Shown: positions 1-9,183, counted from the stretch's first letter. The stretch: DNA of 64,000 bases from Mumia quercus (GCF_025506335.1 NZ_JANZYO010000007.1:186001-250000); one strand, 5' to 3'. Program-made: numbers and translations. The notes: generated by a model from the sequence alone, not told the origin.

Positions 1-1089
1 TCGCAGGAGGTCCGTGCGACGCGCACGCAGCAGCCAGAAGACGATCACGGCGAAGGCGAGCAGCATGCCGATCCCCACCATCGACTGGAACGCCACGTGC
101 GTGATGTTCACGGGCGGACGATCCACCGGTGGGAGGGTGTCGAGGCCTTGGACGGGCTTGTCGAACGATCCCCTCGCGATGAACGAGCCCCACGCGGGGA
201 TCTCCAGGAACCACCGCGGCTCGCCGTCGACGAGCAGACCGCCGATCCGCAGCGGCGCGGGCTTCTCGGTGCTGGTGGCGAGCTCGAACGCCGCCAGCTT
301 CCCGGGCTGCGTCTCGCCGAGCCGCATGCCGAGGAGGTGGCCGACCACGGGCTGGGCGAGCGCGGCGACCGACGCGAAGACGAAGGGGACCGTGAAGCCG
401 ACACGGTGGTGACGGTTGCGCCGTCCCCGCAGCATGCCGGCGGCGTAGACCGCGGCCACGACGAAACCGACAACCATGAAGGCGGCGACCCACATGTGGA
501 GGAACTGCAGGAAGGCGCCGCTGTTGAAGAGCACCCGCCACGGTTGGACGTCCGTCACTTCACCGTCGACGATCCGGAACCCGGTCGGCATGTTCATCCA
601 CGCGTTGACCGACACCACGCAGTACGTGCCGACGACGCCGGCCGCCGCCATCGGCACCAGCATCGCGAGGTGCAGGCGGGGAGGCAGCCGGCCCCATCCG
701 TACAGATACAGCCCGAGGAAGATCGCCTCGATGAAGAAGGACAGCCCCTCGAGCGCGAACGGGAACCCGAGGACGTCGCCGAACCTGCCCATCAGGCCAG
801 GCCACAGCAGACCCATCTCGAAGCTCAGGACGGTCCCGGAGACCGCCCCGATCGCGAACAGCACCGCCGAGACCTTCGCCCAGCGCTTGGCCAGTGCCAG
901 GGCGTCGGCGTCGCTCTTCACGACGCCGCGGAGGTGGACGACGAAGATCATCGCCGGGAACGCCACCCCGAAACAGGCGAGGACGATGTGCCAGCCGAGC
1001 GAGAACGCCATCTGCTGACGCGCCGGCAGCAGGCCCGCGGGCGGCTCCGACGCCAGCGAGACGAGCATGTCTGCCACGGCGACCGACAT
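1..1089 (-). CDS. cydA: Cytochrome bd quinol oxidase subunit I, truncated by window edge
   Basis: Quinol-oxidising, heme-bearing subunit of the cytochrome bd terminal oxidase in the cell membrane, which reduces oxygen at low oxygen tension. The 363 visible residues carry the family N-terminal signature ARQQMAFSLGWH (residues 23-34); its histidine matches the known heme ligand of helix I. Several hydrophobic helices follow, including EGLSFFIEAIFLG with its conserved acidic residues. The gene runs off the left edge, so the rest of the protein (family about 440-520 residues) and any cydB are unseen. ATG 1089 places about 26 residues before helix I. TACCTC lies six bases upstream, one base short of the leaderless pattern seen elsewhere in this window. 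Confidence 0.92.
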   Translation of the reverse strand, partial: MSVAVADMLVSLASEPPAGLLPARQQMAFSLGWHIVLACFGVAFPAMIFVVHLRGVVKSDADALALAKRWAKVSAVLFAIGAVSGTVLSFEMGLLWPGLMGRFGDVLGFPFALEGLSFFIEAIFLGLYLYGWGRLPPRLHLAMLVPMAAAGVVGTYCVVSVNAWMNMPTGFRIVDGEVTDVQPWRVLFNSGAFLQFLHMWVAAFMVVGFVVAAVYAAGMLRGRRNRHHRVGFTVPFVFASVAALAQPVVGHLLGMRLGETQPGKLAAFELATSTEKPAPLRIGGLLVDGEPRWFLEIPAWGSFIARGSFDKPVQGLDTLPPVDRPPVNITHVAFQSMVGIGMLLAFAVIVFWLLRARRTDLLR

Positions 1090-1123
1090 GGGTCCGAGGT
1101 ACCCGAGGCACGCTCCCCCATGC

Positions 1124-1504
1124 TCAGGAGTCGGTGTCGGCTCCGATCGGGTCCGCCCACGACGGCCGCGATATCAGGCAGAACGGGTGCCCCGCAGGGT
1201 CTGCGTACACGTCACCGCCGAGCGACCGGGCACCGAGTCGGACGACCTGCGCCCGGGCGGCGTCGACGTCGTCGACCATGATGTCGAGATGCATCTGCTG
1301 CGGGATGCGGGGGTCGGGCCACGTGGGTGCGGCGAGGCCGGGCGCGCGCTGGAAGGCCATCCCCGACGTCTCCTCGTCGACCGAGACGACCACGAAGTCG
1401 CCGTCGTCGTAGGTGATCGGCTCCCCCAGGACCGCTGACCAGAACGCACCGCTCGCCCCCGGGTCTGGGGCGTCGATCACGAGGTGGTGCCGGCGCCCGA
1501 TCAC
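1124..1504 (-). CDS. VOC (glyoxalase/bleomycin-resistance fold) family protein
   Basis: A 126-residue single-module member of the vicinal oxygen chelate superfamily. It opens with HHLVIDAPDPGASGAFW, typical of the Glyoxalase_6-like group, and has a second half with QQMHLDIMVDDVDAA and a final DPAGHPFCL strand. Such proteins bind or modify small molecules; the substrate cannot be read from sequence. The GTG start at 1504 overlaps the TGA of the upstream exporter gene (GTGA), so the two are probably translationally coupled. That makes a role beside drug export possible, but this is inference. A GTG two codons earlier is an alternative start. Confidence 0.8.
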   Translation of the reverse strand: MIGRRHHLVIDAPDPGASGAFWSAVLGEPITYDDGDFVVVSVDEETSGMAFQRAPGLAAPTWPDPRIPQQMHLDIMVDDVDAARAQVVRLGARSLGGDVYADPAGHPFCLISRPSWADPIGADTDS

Positions 1505-3123
1505 GGCGACGCCGTCGGGTGCTCGCTCACGGCCGCCGCGGGACGGGTCGGCAGCAGACGCGTGAAGTAGAGCGCCGCCACGATGAAGAACGCGAGCACG
1601 AGAAGGCTCGCGCGCAGACCGGCGATGCGGGCGTCGGTGTTCTCCGCGACGATCGCCTCCGCTTGAGGCGCCGGGATGCCGGCCTCGGCCAGCCCGTCCT
1701 CGAGCTCGCGGTCGGACACGAACGGCACACCACTGGCGAGGGTGACCTCGGCGCGGTCGGAGAGGTCGCGAGGGACGACGCTGTTCGCCTCGATCCCCGA
1801 GAGGAACGAGGCGCTGAGGGCACCGATGAGCACCGAGCCGGCGAGCGCCGTGCCGAGCGACGCTCCCAGGTTCGTCGCCGTGTTCTGAAGGCCGCCGACC
1901 TCGCCGCTGCGGCTGTCGGGCAGCGACGACACCGTCACCGCGCCGAGCTGCGAGGAGAGGGCGCCGATCCCGAGCCCGGCGAGCAGCAGCGGAACGGTGA
2001 CGATCTCCGGCCCGGCCCCCGCCTCCAAGGCGAGCACCAGCGAGGCCACGCCCGCGAGGAGTGCACCCAGGCCCCACGCGACGACACGCCGAGGGGACGC
2101 CTCCGGCCACAACCGCGGGACCGCGATCGCGGCGAGGAGCAGCGTCACGGACAGCGGGAGGATCCGGACCCCGGTCTCGATGGCGCTCAGGCCGAGAGCG
2201 ACCGAGAGGAACAGCGGAATCGTGAAGAACAACCCGGCCTGCACGAGGAACTGGAAGAAGAACATGGTCAGCCCGCCGGTGAGCTGCCGGTTGCTCAGCA
2301 TCGTCACGTCGACCAGCGGCTCACGACCGGCAGCAGTGGTGCGCGCCTCCCACCAGAAGAAGACCCGCAGGACGAGCAGGCCGGCGAGGACGAACCACAG
2401 CGTCGGGGAGAGCCCGAGGAACGACGCGCCGCCAGGAGTGGGCCGCACCCATCCCCACTCCCCGGCACGCAGGACCCCGTACACGGCGAGCGCGAGACCG
2501 ACGGCCGAGAGCAGCGAGCCGACGCCGTCGAGCGACCCCCTCGTGGCAGGACGGCTGTCATGGATGCGTCGTGTGAGCAGCAGGATCGCCACGACCAGCA
2601 CGACCTCGCCGGCGAAGACGAGGCGCCATGTGAGGTAGGTCGTGACCGCGCCTCCGATCAGCGGGCCGGCCGCGACGGCGATCGCGCCCGCCGAGGCGAC
2701 GAGCCCGTATGCCCGCGGGCGCTCCTCCGAGGGGAAGTTCGCCGCCACGAGAGCGACGATGGCGGGCATGATCAGGGCCGCCCCCAGCCCTTCGAGAAGG
2801 GACCAGCCGAGGAGCAGGACGGCAAGGTTCGGCGCGAGCGAGGTGGTCAGCGATCCCAGGCCGTAGACGACGCACCCGAGGGCGAAGGCGCGACGCCGCC
2901 CGATCATCGTGCCGATCTTGCCGCCCGTCACCATCAGCGCGGCCATCACAAGCGTGTACAACGTGATGGCGGTCTGGATGCCTGTCACGGTCGTGTTGAG
3001 ATCGGCCGCGACCTGCGCGATCGAGACGTTCATCACCGAGCTGTCGAGAGTCATGAGGAACTGGCCCGACGCCAGCGTCAACAGCACGACTCCGCGTCCC
3101 TCGCCCACGTTCGACAGTCTCAC
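1501..3123 (-). CDS. DHA2-type MFS multidrug exporter (14 helices)
   Basis: A 540-residue major facilitator. The length, the early FLMTLDSSVMNVSIAQVA segment with the acidic residue of helix 1, the GGKIGTMIGRRRAF loop between helices 2 and 3, and about fourteen hydrophobic segments fit the DHA2 drug:proton antiporter group. A hydrophilic stretch between the last two helices (around residues 440-500) is also usual there. Substrates are unknown. It starts with GTG at 3123 and is followed without a gap by the VOC gene. No dedicated regulator lies next to it. Confidence 0.88.
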   Translation of the reverse strand: MRLSNVGEGRGVVLLTLASGQFLMTLDSSVMNVSIAQVAADLNTTVTGIQTAITLYTLVMAALMVTGGKIGTMIGRRRAFALGCVVYGLGSLTTSLAPNLAVLLLGWSLLEGLGAALIMPAIVALVAANFPSEERPRAYGLVASAGAIAVAAGPLIGGAVTTYLTWRLVFAGEVVLVVAILLLTRRIHDSRPATRGSLDGVGSLLSAVGLALAVYGVLRAGEWGWVRPTPGGASFLGLSPTLWFVLAGLLVLRVFFWWEARTTAAGREPLVDVTMLSNRQLTGGLTMFFFQFLVQAGLFFTIPLFLSVALGLSAIETGVRILPLSVTLLLAAIAVPRLWPEASPRRVVAWGLGALLAGVASLVLALEAGAGPEIVTVPLLLAGLGIGALSSQLGAVTVSSLPDSRSGEVGGLQNTATNLGASLGTALAGSVLIGALSASFLSGIEANSVVPRDLSDRAEVTLASGVPFVSDRELEDGLAEAGIPAPQAEAIVAENTDARIAGLRASLLVLAFFIVAALYFTRLLPTRPAAAVSEHPTASP

Positions 3124-3154
3124 GCCGAAGGGGAGAAAGCTGGGAGGAATTGCA

Positions 3155-3186
3155 CGCGCGCCGCAGCCCGGAGGCTGCGGCGCGCG
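3155..3186 (-). terminator. Perfect 14-bp hairpin downstream of the Pro/Gln-rich membrane protein gene
   Basis: CGCGCGCCGCAGCC (3155-3168) pairs without mismatch with 3173-3186 around a four-base loop. It begins 10 bases after the stop of the leftward gene at 3197 and lies before the exporter start at 3123. There is no clear T tract, as is common for actinobacterial terminators. Confidence 0.7.
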
Positions 3187-3196
3187 GAGAACGGCA

Positions 3197-4075
3197 TCAG
3201 GGTGCCGGAGGCGTCACCGGGCTGCCGAGGCTGCCACCACCGGGGATCTCGTCGAGGTCGGGCATCTCGATGTCCGGAACCTCAATGTCCGGAACCTCGA
3301 CGTCAGGGATGTCCATGTCGGGGATCTTCATCTGCGAGACGTCGGCGGTGCCGAAGGCGTCGACCTTCCACTCGCCGTCTTCCTTGACGAGCTCGAGCTT
3401 CTGGTCGTACTCGCTGCCCATCATCTTCATGGTGACGGTCGAGGTCGCCTTGTCCCCGTCGACCTTGGTGTCCTTGAGCGTGTACTCGGCGTCCTTCAAC
3501 GCCTTCGCCATGCCCTCGGAGGACTGCTCGTCCTTGAGCGACTCCTTGCACTTGTCGGCGCCCTCGCCGCTGCGGAAGTTGTCCGTCGTGACCGCGACGA
3601 GCGCGTCGCAGTCCATGTCCTTCATCGCGGACAAGAACTTCTCGGACGCGTCCTCTGCGGTCGATCCACCGCCACCGCCGTCGCCGAGGAGGAAGACGGC
3701 ACCGGCCACCACGGCGACCAGGAGAACGGCCGCCCCGCCGATCAGGCCGAGGAGCAGGCCCTTGTTCTTGCCCTGGGGCTCCGGGCCCTGCGGACCCTGG
3801 CCGTAGTACGCCTGCTGGGGCTGCCCGTACGGCTGCTGGCCGTACGGGGCCTGGCCCTGCGGCTGACCGTACGGCGGCTGACCCTGCGGGGGCTGGCCGT
3901 ACGGCTGCTGGGGCTGCTGGCCGTACGGCTGCTGGCCCTGGTGGGGCTGGCCGTAGGGCTGCTGGGGCTGCTGGCCGTAGCCGGGCGGAGGGCCTTGCGG
4001 GGGACCTTGGGGCGGCTGCTGTCCGTAGGGGGGCTGAGGGCCGTTCGAGGGTCGGCCTGACCACTGATCGCTCAC
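3197..4075 (-). CDS. Membrane-anchored protein with PQG/YGQ-rich cytoplasmic arm and extracytoplasmic domain
   Basis: A 292-residue protein of unknown function. Residues 1-102 are a low-complexity Pro/Gln/Gly/Tyr arm built on PYGQ repeats. A hydrophobic helix follows (about 107-130), then a Gly-rich linker, then an outer domain of about 100 residues with two cysteines (in DMDCDAL and ADKCKES) that could form a disulfide. This part resembles the DUF4878/Lumazine-bd-type NTF2-like ectodomains of actinobacterial lipoprotein-like proteins. The C-terminal tail repeats a five-residue unit of the form (I/V)PD(I/V/M)(E/D). GTG 4075 is chosen because TAACGT sits six bases upstream, which implies a leaderless transcript. 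It is a single-gene unit with its own terminator. Confidence 0.75.
   Translation of the reverse strand: MSDQWSGRPSNGPQPPYGQQPPQGPPQGPPPGYGQQPQQPYGQPHQGQQPYGQQPQQPYGQPPQGQPPYGQPQGQAPYGQQPYGQPQQAYYGQGPQGPEPQGKNKGLLLGLIGGAAVLLVAVVAGAVFLLGDGGGGGSTAEDASEKFLSAMKDMDCDALVAVTTDNFRSGEGADKCKESLKDEQSSEGMAKALKDAEYTLKDTKVDGDKATSTVTMKMMGSEYDQKLELVKEDGEWKVDAFGTADVSQMKIPDMDIPDVEVPDIEVPDIEMPDLDEIPGGGSLGSPVTPPAP
3243..3330 (-). repeat. 15-bp tandem units coding for the (I/V)PDxE tail
   Basis: Near-identical 15-base units of the type TCGATGTCCGGAACC (read on the + strand) run through this stretch. They encode successive [20 protein letters not shown] and MPDLD pentapeptides. The two middle copies are almost identical at DNA level, which suggests recent slippage or duplication. 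Confidence 0.75.
3790..4045 (-). repeat. Degenerate repeats coding for the PYGQ/PQG arm
   Basis: Irregular direct repeats with the core CCGTACGG and runs of CAG/CTG-type triplets encode the PYGQ, QPQQ and QGQ units of the N-terminal arm. Copies differ in length by multiples of three, so the reading frame is kept. Confidence 0.75.
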
Positions 4076-4081
4076 GCCGAT

Positions 4082-4087
4082 ACGTTA
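4082..4087 (-). promoter_or_regulatory. -10 element TAACGT of the Pro/Gln-rich protein gene
   Basis: TAACGT is followed by six bases and then the GTG start at 4075, so transcription should begin at or next to the start codon. No -35 box is evident. Confidence 0.55.
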
Positions 4088-4136
4088 CGCGACTCGGGTG
4101 TCTCTCAGGAGCCCCCTGCGAGCACGTTCTGGCCGG

Positions 4137-7100
4137 TCACAGGCGCAGGAACGCCCCCAGCTCGAGGACGCCGCCCGGGGTGCGCGGCATGAACGAGGTG
4201 AGGGCGCCCGAGCGCACGATCTCGGCGCGCCACTGGGCGCGGGAGATGGCCACGTTCACCCGGTGCCGGTCGAGGAGGAACCCCATGCCGCGCGGCACGT
4301 CGTCAGGCGACGACGCCGCCAGCGTGACGAGCACGACCGGCGCCTCCTGGCCCTGGAACTTGTCGACCGTGCCGACCCGTACGCCCTCGATGCCGGCCTC
4401 GTCGAGCACGCGCCGGACCAGGTGGACCTGGGCGTTGAACGGCGCGACGACGAGGATGTCGGAGGTCGTCAGCGGACGCGCCTCCCTCCCAGGGCTAGGC
4501 GTCCACGGCGTCGCGAGGAGCTCGCGGACACGGACGACGACCTCGGCAGCCTCCTCGACCGAGGACGTGCGGTTGCCGTGGTGGTCCAGCAGGACCGACA
4601 CGACTCCGGGCGAGACTCCGGCAAGGTCGCGCTCGGTCGTGCACGGGTGTGCCTCGAGCGCGCCGGCGTACGACAGGTGGGAGACGGCCCCGCAGAGCGA
4701 CGGGTGCATCCGATAGCTGGTGCCGAGGAAGTAGCCGAGCTCCGGCGGCATGGCGGCTGCCCCCTGCATCACCCACCCGAGGGCGGAGGCGTCGACGGGC
4801 TCGCCGTGGGTCCCCTGGCTCACCTGCGGGAGCTGCTGCGGGTCGCCGAGCAGCAGCAGCCGCTGCGCGGCGACCGACACTCCCACGGTGGGGGCGAGCG
4901 CGAACTGTCCTGCCTCGTCGATGACCAGGAGGTCGAGCGCGCCGCGGGCGACGCGGTCGGCGTTCGTGAAGTCCCAGGCGGTCCCGCCGAGGACGTACCC
5001 CCGTCCGGCGGCCTCGGCCAGGAAGTCGGCGACGCCGTGGTCGGGCAGCCGCCGCCACGCCGGATCGGTCGTCCTCGCCTTGGGCTTGCCGACGACCTCG
5101 GCGTCGAGCCCTGCCTCGACGACCTTGTCGAGGACGTGCTCGACGACCGCGTGCGACTGCGCCACGACCCCGACCCGCCAGCCGTACTCGGCGACGAGTC
5201 GGCGGATGACGCGCGCGGCCGTGTAGGTCTTGCCGGTCCCCGGTGGACCCTGCACCGGGACGTACGAGGCCTCGAGGTCGCGCAGCGCGGTCACGAGGTC
5301 GTCGACGATGTCACCGGTGTGCGGGAGCGCGGAGCCCGCACGCAGCCGTGGTCGGCGTCGCGCGATCACGTCGTAGGCCGGCCCGTACGGGAGGGTCGGG
5401 CCTTCGGCCGCGGCGGCCGCGCACTCCGCGATCGCCACCCGGATCGACTCCGCGGACGGCGGCGGACCGGGCGTGATCGCCGTGGGGAGCCGGTCGTGCG
5501 GGCCGACGGCGCGGGTCGCCTTCTCACGGACCAGCACCGCCTCGGGCGCGCCGTCGTCGCCCTGGCCCACGGGAGTCAGGCCGTCGACCGTCGGGGTGTA
5601 CGCCCGGACGCCGTCGACGGACGTCCTGCCGCCGTCGGGCCCGGGGAGGTCGTACAGGAGGAAGGCACCGTCACCGTCGCCGACCGTCGTGCCGGGCCCC
5701 CACTCCCCCTCAAGCCGCAGGGTGCGCCGAGCGAGCTTGCGCCCCTCGACCCGCCAGTCGTCGACGACCTCGGCGGACTCCACCACAAACACGTCGCGCG
5801 ACGCGGCCCACTCGTCGACCGGGGCCCGCAGCCGGTCGAAGTGCGCCCACCAGTACGGGAGCGACTCGCGGCGGTAGTAGCCCAGCGCCGCGGCCAGCAT
5901 CGCGTACGCCTGCTCGGACGCCGTGCGCTCGCCGCGGTCGACCGGGCCGGAGCGCGCGAGCAGCTCGGAGGCGAGCGCCGCGTCGTCACGCGGCTCCTCG
6001 CCCTCCTCGTCCCCGGGCTCGGGGACCTGGGCGGGCGGTCGCCCTGGTGTGACGCCCGCCGCGGCTCCCACGCCGAGCAGCCAGTCGCGCAGCCGCAGCG
6101 TCGACAGGCAGTCGTAGGCGTTGTAGTCGGCGAGCTCCTTGAGCCGCCCCTCCGCCTCGTCGGCCCGGCCGTCCTCGACGAGCGCGCGGTACGCGTGGTA
6201 CTCGACGATCGAGGCGTCCCCCGCCTGGACCTCGCCGGCACGCAGCTCGTCGGCGCCCATGTAGAGCGGCTCGAGCTTCTTGATGCTGTACGACGGCTGC
6301 GAGACGCGGACCGCTCCGCGCACCACCGCGTACAGGTCGACGAAGACGCCCGCCCGCAGCAGCGCGTCCAGCTCACGCTCGTGGGTCGCGTAGCGGGCGA
6401 CGAGGCGCTTGAGGGCCGCGGTCTCGTACGGCGCGTAGTGGTAGACGTGCAGGTCGGGGTAGCGCTCGCGCCGCGCGAGGACGTAGTCGAGGAACGCCAC
6501 CAGCGCGTCGCGCTCACCCGCGCGGTCGTGCGCCCACCACGGCAGGAACGCGCCGCGCGACTGCCCGGGCGCCGGCGCCTCCATGACGCCCCAGAGATAT
6601 TCGAGGCCCCACTCGGAGAGGTCGCCCTCGTGGTAGAGCGGGTCGCCCTCGAAGTCGAAGAACACGTCACCCGGGGACGGCGGCGGCATCATCGCCAGGT
6701 GGGTGGGCGAGACGAGCTCGTAGCTGACCTCCGGCCGGCCGTCGGGGCCCGGCCCGGCGTCGCGCTGTCGTTGCTGAAGCCTCGCCTGGGCGTGCAGACG
6801 CTCGAACACCGCCTGCGGCATGCCGGGCGGAGGCTCGGTCGCAGCGACGAGCTCGTCGAGCGTCCGCACGCCGGCGGCGCGCAGCTTTTTGCGGTGGTCG
6901 ACACGTAGCCCGGCGACGACCAGCACGTCACCGGTCGCCGCGATCGACTCCGTGCACGCGGCGCAGCGCCCGCACGCGACGTAGCGCTCGTCGCCCCACA
7001 CCACCGCGCCCTGCTCCGCATGGTGCTCGGCGACGAGGTGGCGCAGCCGTGCACGACGCGCCTCGAAGACCGGCAGCACCTCGGCGAGCGGGAACAGCTC

Positions 7101-7628
7101 TCGCCGCCCGTCGCCGAGCAGGAGGACCACCGAGGGCGCCACGGGCTCGCCGAGCCGCGCCAGCTGGTCGGCGTACGCGGCGAGCTGCAGGAGCGCCTTC
7201 GCCCGCGCCTCGCGGGCGAGCTTGGCGTCGCAGACGACCCAGCCGGCCTCGGAACGCTCCACGAAGTCGGCGTAGCCGTGGAACTCGCCGTCGAAGAACC
7301 CGGCCTGGGAGACGACGCGCGCCCCCGAGTGCAGGGCCCGAAGGGTCGCCGCCTGCAGGTCGCCGAGCACCTCGACGCTCGGCCGCCCGACGCGCGCGAT
7401 CTCGGCGACCTGGGCATCCCCGTACGCGGCGCGCAGCCGTCGCAGCTCGCGCGCCTCGTGGGCGTCGCCGAGCCGGGCGATGTGCTCGAGCATCGCGTCG
7501 TCGCCGGAGGGCACCGCCTGTGCACGGCCGAGCCGGGCGTCGAGGCTGCGCAGGAACGCGAACTCGCACTCCGACGCGAGCGTCAGGTCGGACGCGCTCC
7601 AGACCACGTGACCCTCGAGCACGAACAC
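4137..7628 (-). CDS. TM0106-family fused RecB-like nuclease, RNase H-like domain and superfamily 1 helicase
   Basis: A 1163-residue DNA/RNA-processing enzyme. The N-terminal part (about 1-225) is a PD-(D/E)XK nuclease. The catalytic set appears as GYADFVE followed by a hydrophobic strand and DAK (about residues 120-136). One cysteine near residue 20 (SECEF) plus C-x2-C-x2-C near 216 match the iron-sulfur staple of AddB/Cas4-like nucleases. An RNase H-fold segment starts at VFFDFEGDPL (about 321). The C-terminal helicase has Walker A GPPGTGKT (about 793), Walker B VIDEAGQF (about 903), GDPQQLP and DKFQGQE. GTG 7628 is preferred with GAGAGGAG upstream; a longer form from 7742 would run into the next gene. 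Family members are conserved but poorly studied, and a repair or defence role is inference. Confidence 0.85.
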   Translation of the reverse strand: MFVLEGHVVWSASDLTLASECEFAFLRSLDARLGRAQAVPSGDDAMLEHIARLGDAHEARELRRLRAAYGDAQVAEIARVGRPSVEVLGDLQAATLRALHSGARVVSQAGFFDGEFHGYADFVERSEAGWVVCDAKLAREARAKALLQLAAYADQLARLGEPVAPSVVLLLGDGRRELFPLAEVLPVFEARRARLRHLVAEHHAEQGAVVWGDERYVACGRCAACTESIAATGDVLVVAGLRVDHRKKLRAAGVRTLDELVAATEPPPGMPQAVFERLHAQARLQQRQRDAGPGPDGRPEVSYELVSPTHLAMMPPPSPGDVFFDFEGDPLYHEGDLSEWGLEYLWGVMEAPAPGQSRGAFLPWWAHDRAGERDALVAFLDYVLARRERYPDLHVYHYAPYETAALKRLVARYATHERELDALLRAGVFVDLYAVVRGAVRVSQPSYSIKKLEPLYMGADELRAGEVQAGDASIVEYHAYRALVEDGRADEAEGRLKELADYNAYDCLSTLRLRDWLLGVGAAAGVTPGRPPAQVPEPGDEEGEEPRDDAALASELLARSGPVDRGERTASEQAYAMLAAALGYYRRESLPYWWAHFDRLRAPVDEWAASRDVFVVESAEVVDDWRVEGRKLARRTLRLEGEWGPGTTVGDGDGAFLLYDLPGPDGGRTSVDGVRAYTPTVDGLTPVGQGDDGAPEAVLVREKATRAVGPHDRLPTAITPGPPPSAESIRVAIAECAAAAAEGPTLPYGPAYDVIARRRPRLRAGSALPHTGDIVDDLVTALRDLEASYVPVQGPPGTGKTYTAARVIRRLVAEYGWRVGVVAQSHAVVEHVLDKVVEAGLDAEVVGKPKARTTDPAWRRLPDHGVADFLAEAAGRGYVLGGTAWDFTNADRVARGALDLLVIDEAGQFALAPTVGVSVAAQRLLLLGDPQQLPQVSQGTHGEPVDASALGWVMQGAAAMPPELGYFLGTSYRMHPSLCGAVSHLSYAGALEAHPCTTERDLAGVSPGVVSVLLDHHGNRTSSVEEAAEVVVRVRELLATPWTPSPGREARPLTTSDILVVAPFNAQVHLVRRVLDEAGIEGVRVGTVDKFQGQEAPVVLVTLAASSPDDVPRGMGFLLDRHRVNVAISRAQWRAEIVRSGALTSFMPRTPGGVLELGAFLRL

Positions 7629-7695
7629 GGGTCGGCTCCTCTCCGCTGACGTGCCAGTGAGCGTACGGGACGGGACCGACAGGTCGCGGGAGGCG

Positions 7696-9183
7696 TCAGC
7701 GCCGGCGCAGCGTGGACGGCAGCCCCGCCACGGCGGCGACACCCAGCGCGGAACGGGGCTCGTACCCCACGCGCCACAGGCCGCCGTGGGCCGCCGCGTC
7801 GGCGAACAGCTCCTCGGGGTGCTCGCGTCGTGGGACGGGCCGGTTCAGGTCGCGCACGAGCAGCGCGGCCATGAGCGTGCGGGTCGTCTCGGGCGGGAAG
7901 ATCTCCACGCCGAAGTGGTGCGCTCCCGCGTACGCAGCGGCCAGGAGACGGTTCTTGGTCACCGACCGCGTCCAGGTCGCCGGCGCCACGTTGAACGACA
8001 CCCGCTGCCCGGCGTCCTCCGCGACGATCCCGCGCCAGCGCTGGATCCGCTTGGCCATCGCGTAGTTCGGGCCCTGCTGCGGCACGAGGATGTCGGCGAC
8101 CCCCGAGCCGTCCGGGAGCACCGTGGCGTAGTTCGGCAGGAACAGGCGACCCCGGCTGGCTGCACGCAGCGGGGCCTGGAGCCACCGGACCGGCCCGCGC
8201 TCGTCGAACGCCCGCGTGCCGGCCTCGACCACGTCAGCCGGCACGACGAAGGCGTCCGTGGGGGTCGCGAGGTAGGCGAGCGCCGTCCGCGGGTCCTCCT
8301 CGGTGAGGCGCGCGAGGATCGCGTCGACCGCGGCGGTGACCCGTACGTGGGCGCCGCCATCGGCATAGGCGTACATGCCGACGGCGAGGCTGCCTTCCCC
8401 GCGCACGTCCCGGGCCTGCCGCAGCCAGGCGAGCACCTCGGCGGTGCGGCCCACCAGGTCGGCGCCGGGCACGTCCCCGACGACCGGGTACGCGAGCGTG
8501 CCCGCGCCGCTCTCGGCGATCCCGAGGATCCGGTCCCAGACGCGCTCGACCGGCACGTCGACGGCGAGCACGTCGGCACCCCACGCGCACAACGGTCCGA
8601 GCGGGCTCATCTCCGCTCCGGCGCCGAGCAGCACGAGCGTGCGGCCGCCGAGCGCGAGCCACTCGGGATGGTCGACGACCTCGCTCACGGCCTCGACGAA
8701 CGACGGCTCGACGACGCCGTCGGCCTGCCACCGTGCGAGCTGGTCGCGCAGCGCTCCGCCGCTCAGCGAGCGGCCCTTGTACGGCACGCGCAGCTCGGGG
8801 ACGCGTGGGGCGCTGCCGGAGACCGTGCGCGTGGCGAGCGGCAGACCGTCCGCGTCCCAGTCCTTCAGGCGGACTTCGGACGAGCCGTGGGTGACGACCA
8901 TCCGCTCGTGGACCGCGCGCAGCCCGGCCTGGGCCATCGCCAGCGCTGCCTTGGGTGTCTGCGCCGACGCCGCCGTGGCACGGCCGACGAGCGAGACGTA
9001 GTCGGACCGCCAGGACGACGAGCGGTCGATCTCGTCGGCGAGGGTCAGGTCGACGTCGCGGACGGCGTCGGCGAGCACCCCGCGTACGGTCGGCGTCGAG
9101 GGGCGCTGGTCGTCGAGGGTCGGGAAGGCGATCTCAGGACTCGTGGGTGACTGCACACCCCCAGTATCTGAGGTAACCCTCAC
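7696..9183 (-). CDS. Conserved actinobacterial protein with Rossmann-like segment, function unknown
   Basis: About 495 residues, with no family I can name. A clear Rossmann-type segment GGRTLVLLGAGAEMSPLG near the middle, followed by a second strand ending ADVLAVDVP, suggests binding of a nucleotide cofactor. The C-terminal part has conserved-looking blocks such as ILVPQQGPNYAMAKR and AYAGAHHFGVEIFPPE. No signal peptide or membrane helix is visible, so it is probably cytoplasmic. GTG 9183 overlaps the TGA of the upstream MocR gene (GTGA), suggesting coupled translation; GTG 9156 is an alternative start. Its place directly behind a PLP-dependent regulator hints at amine or amino-acid metabolism, but nothing in the protein confirms this. 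Confidence 0.7.
   Translation of the reverse strand: MRVTSDTGGVQSPTSPEIAFPTLDDQRPSTPTVRGVLADAVRDVDLTLADEIDRSSSWRSDYVSLVGRATAASAQTPKAALAMAQAGLRAVHERMVVTHGSSEVRLKDWDADGLPLATRTVSGSAPRVPELRVPYKGRSLSGGALRDQLARWQADGVVEPSFVEAVSEVVDHPEWLALGGRTLVLLGAGAEMSPLGPLCAWGADVLAVDVPVERVWDRILGIAESGAGTLAYPVVGDVPGADLVGRTAEVLAWLRQARDVRGEGSLAVGMYAYADGGAHVRVTAAVDAILARLTEEDPRTALAYLATPTDAFVVPADVVEAGTRAFDERGPVRWLQAPLRAASRGRLFLPNYATVLPDGSGVADILVPQQGPNYAMAKRIQRWRGIVAEDAGQRVSFNVAPATWTRSVTKNRLLAAAYAGAHHFGVEIFPPETTRTLMAALLVRDLNRPVPRREHPEELFADAAAHGGLWRVGYEPRSALGVAAVAGLPSTLRRR

Noticed and set aside
1519-3387. 622-residue + strand frame opposite the DHA2 exporter
   Set aside because: Shadow of the exporter. The charged repetitive product is what the complement of a membrane-protein gene gives.
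3790-4045. Repeat array that could be mistaken for a CRISPR
   Set aside because: Repeats are irregular, in frame, code for PYGQ/PQG units and have no unique spacers or cas genes.
4098-6908. 936-residue open frame on the + strand opposite the nuclease-helicase gene
   Set aside because: Typical high-G+C antisense frame: Arg/Gly/Asp/Val-rich, no family motif, no promoter, fully inside a strongly supported gene.
7629-7742. N-terminal extension of the nuclease-helicase to 7742
   Set aside because: The extra 38 residues are Arg/Pro/Ser-rich, not family-like, and would overlap the end of the upstream gene. GTG 7628 has a ribosome site.
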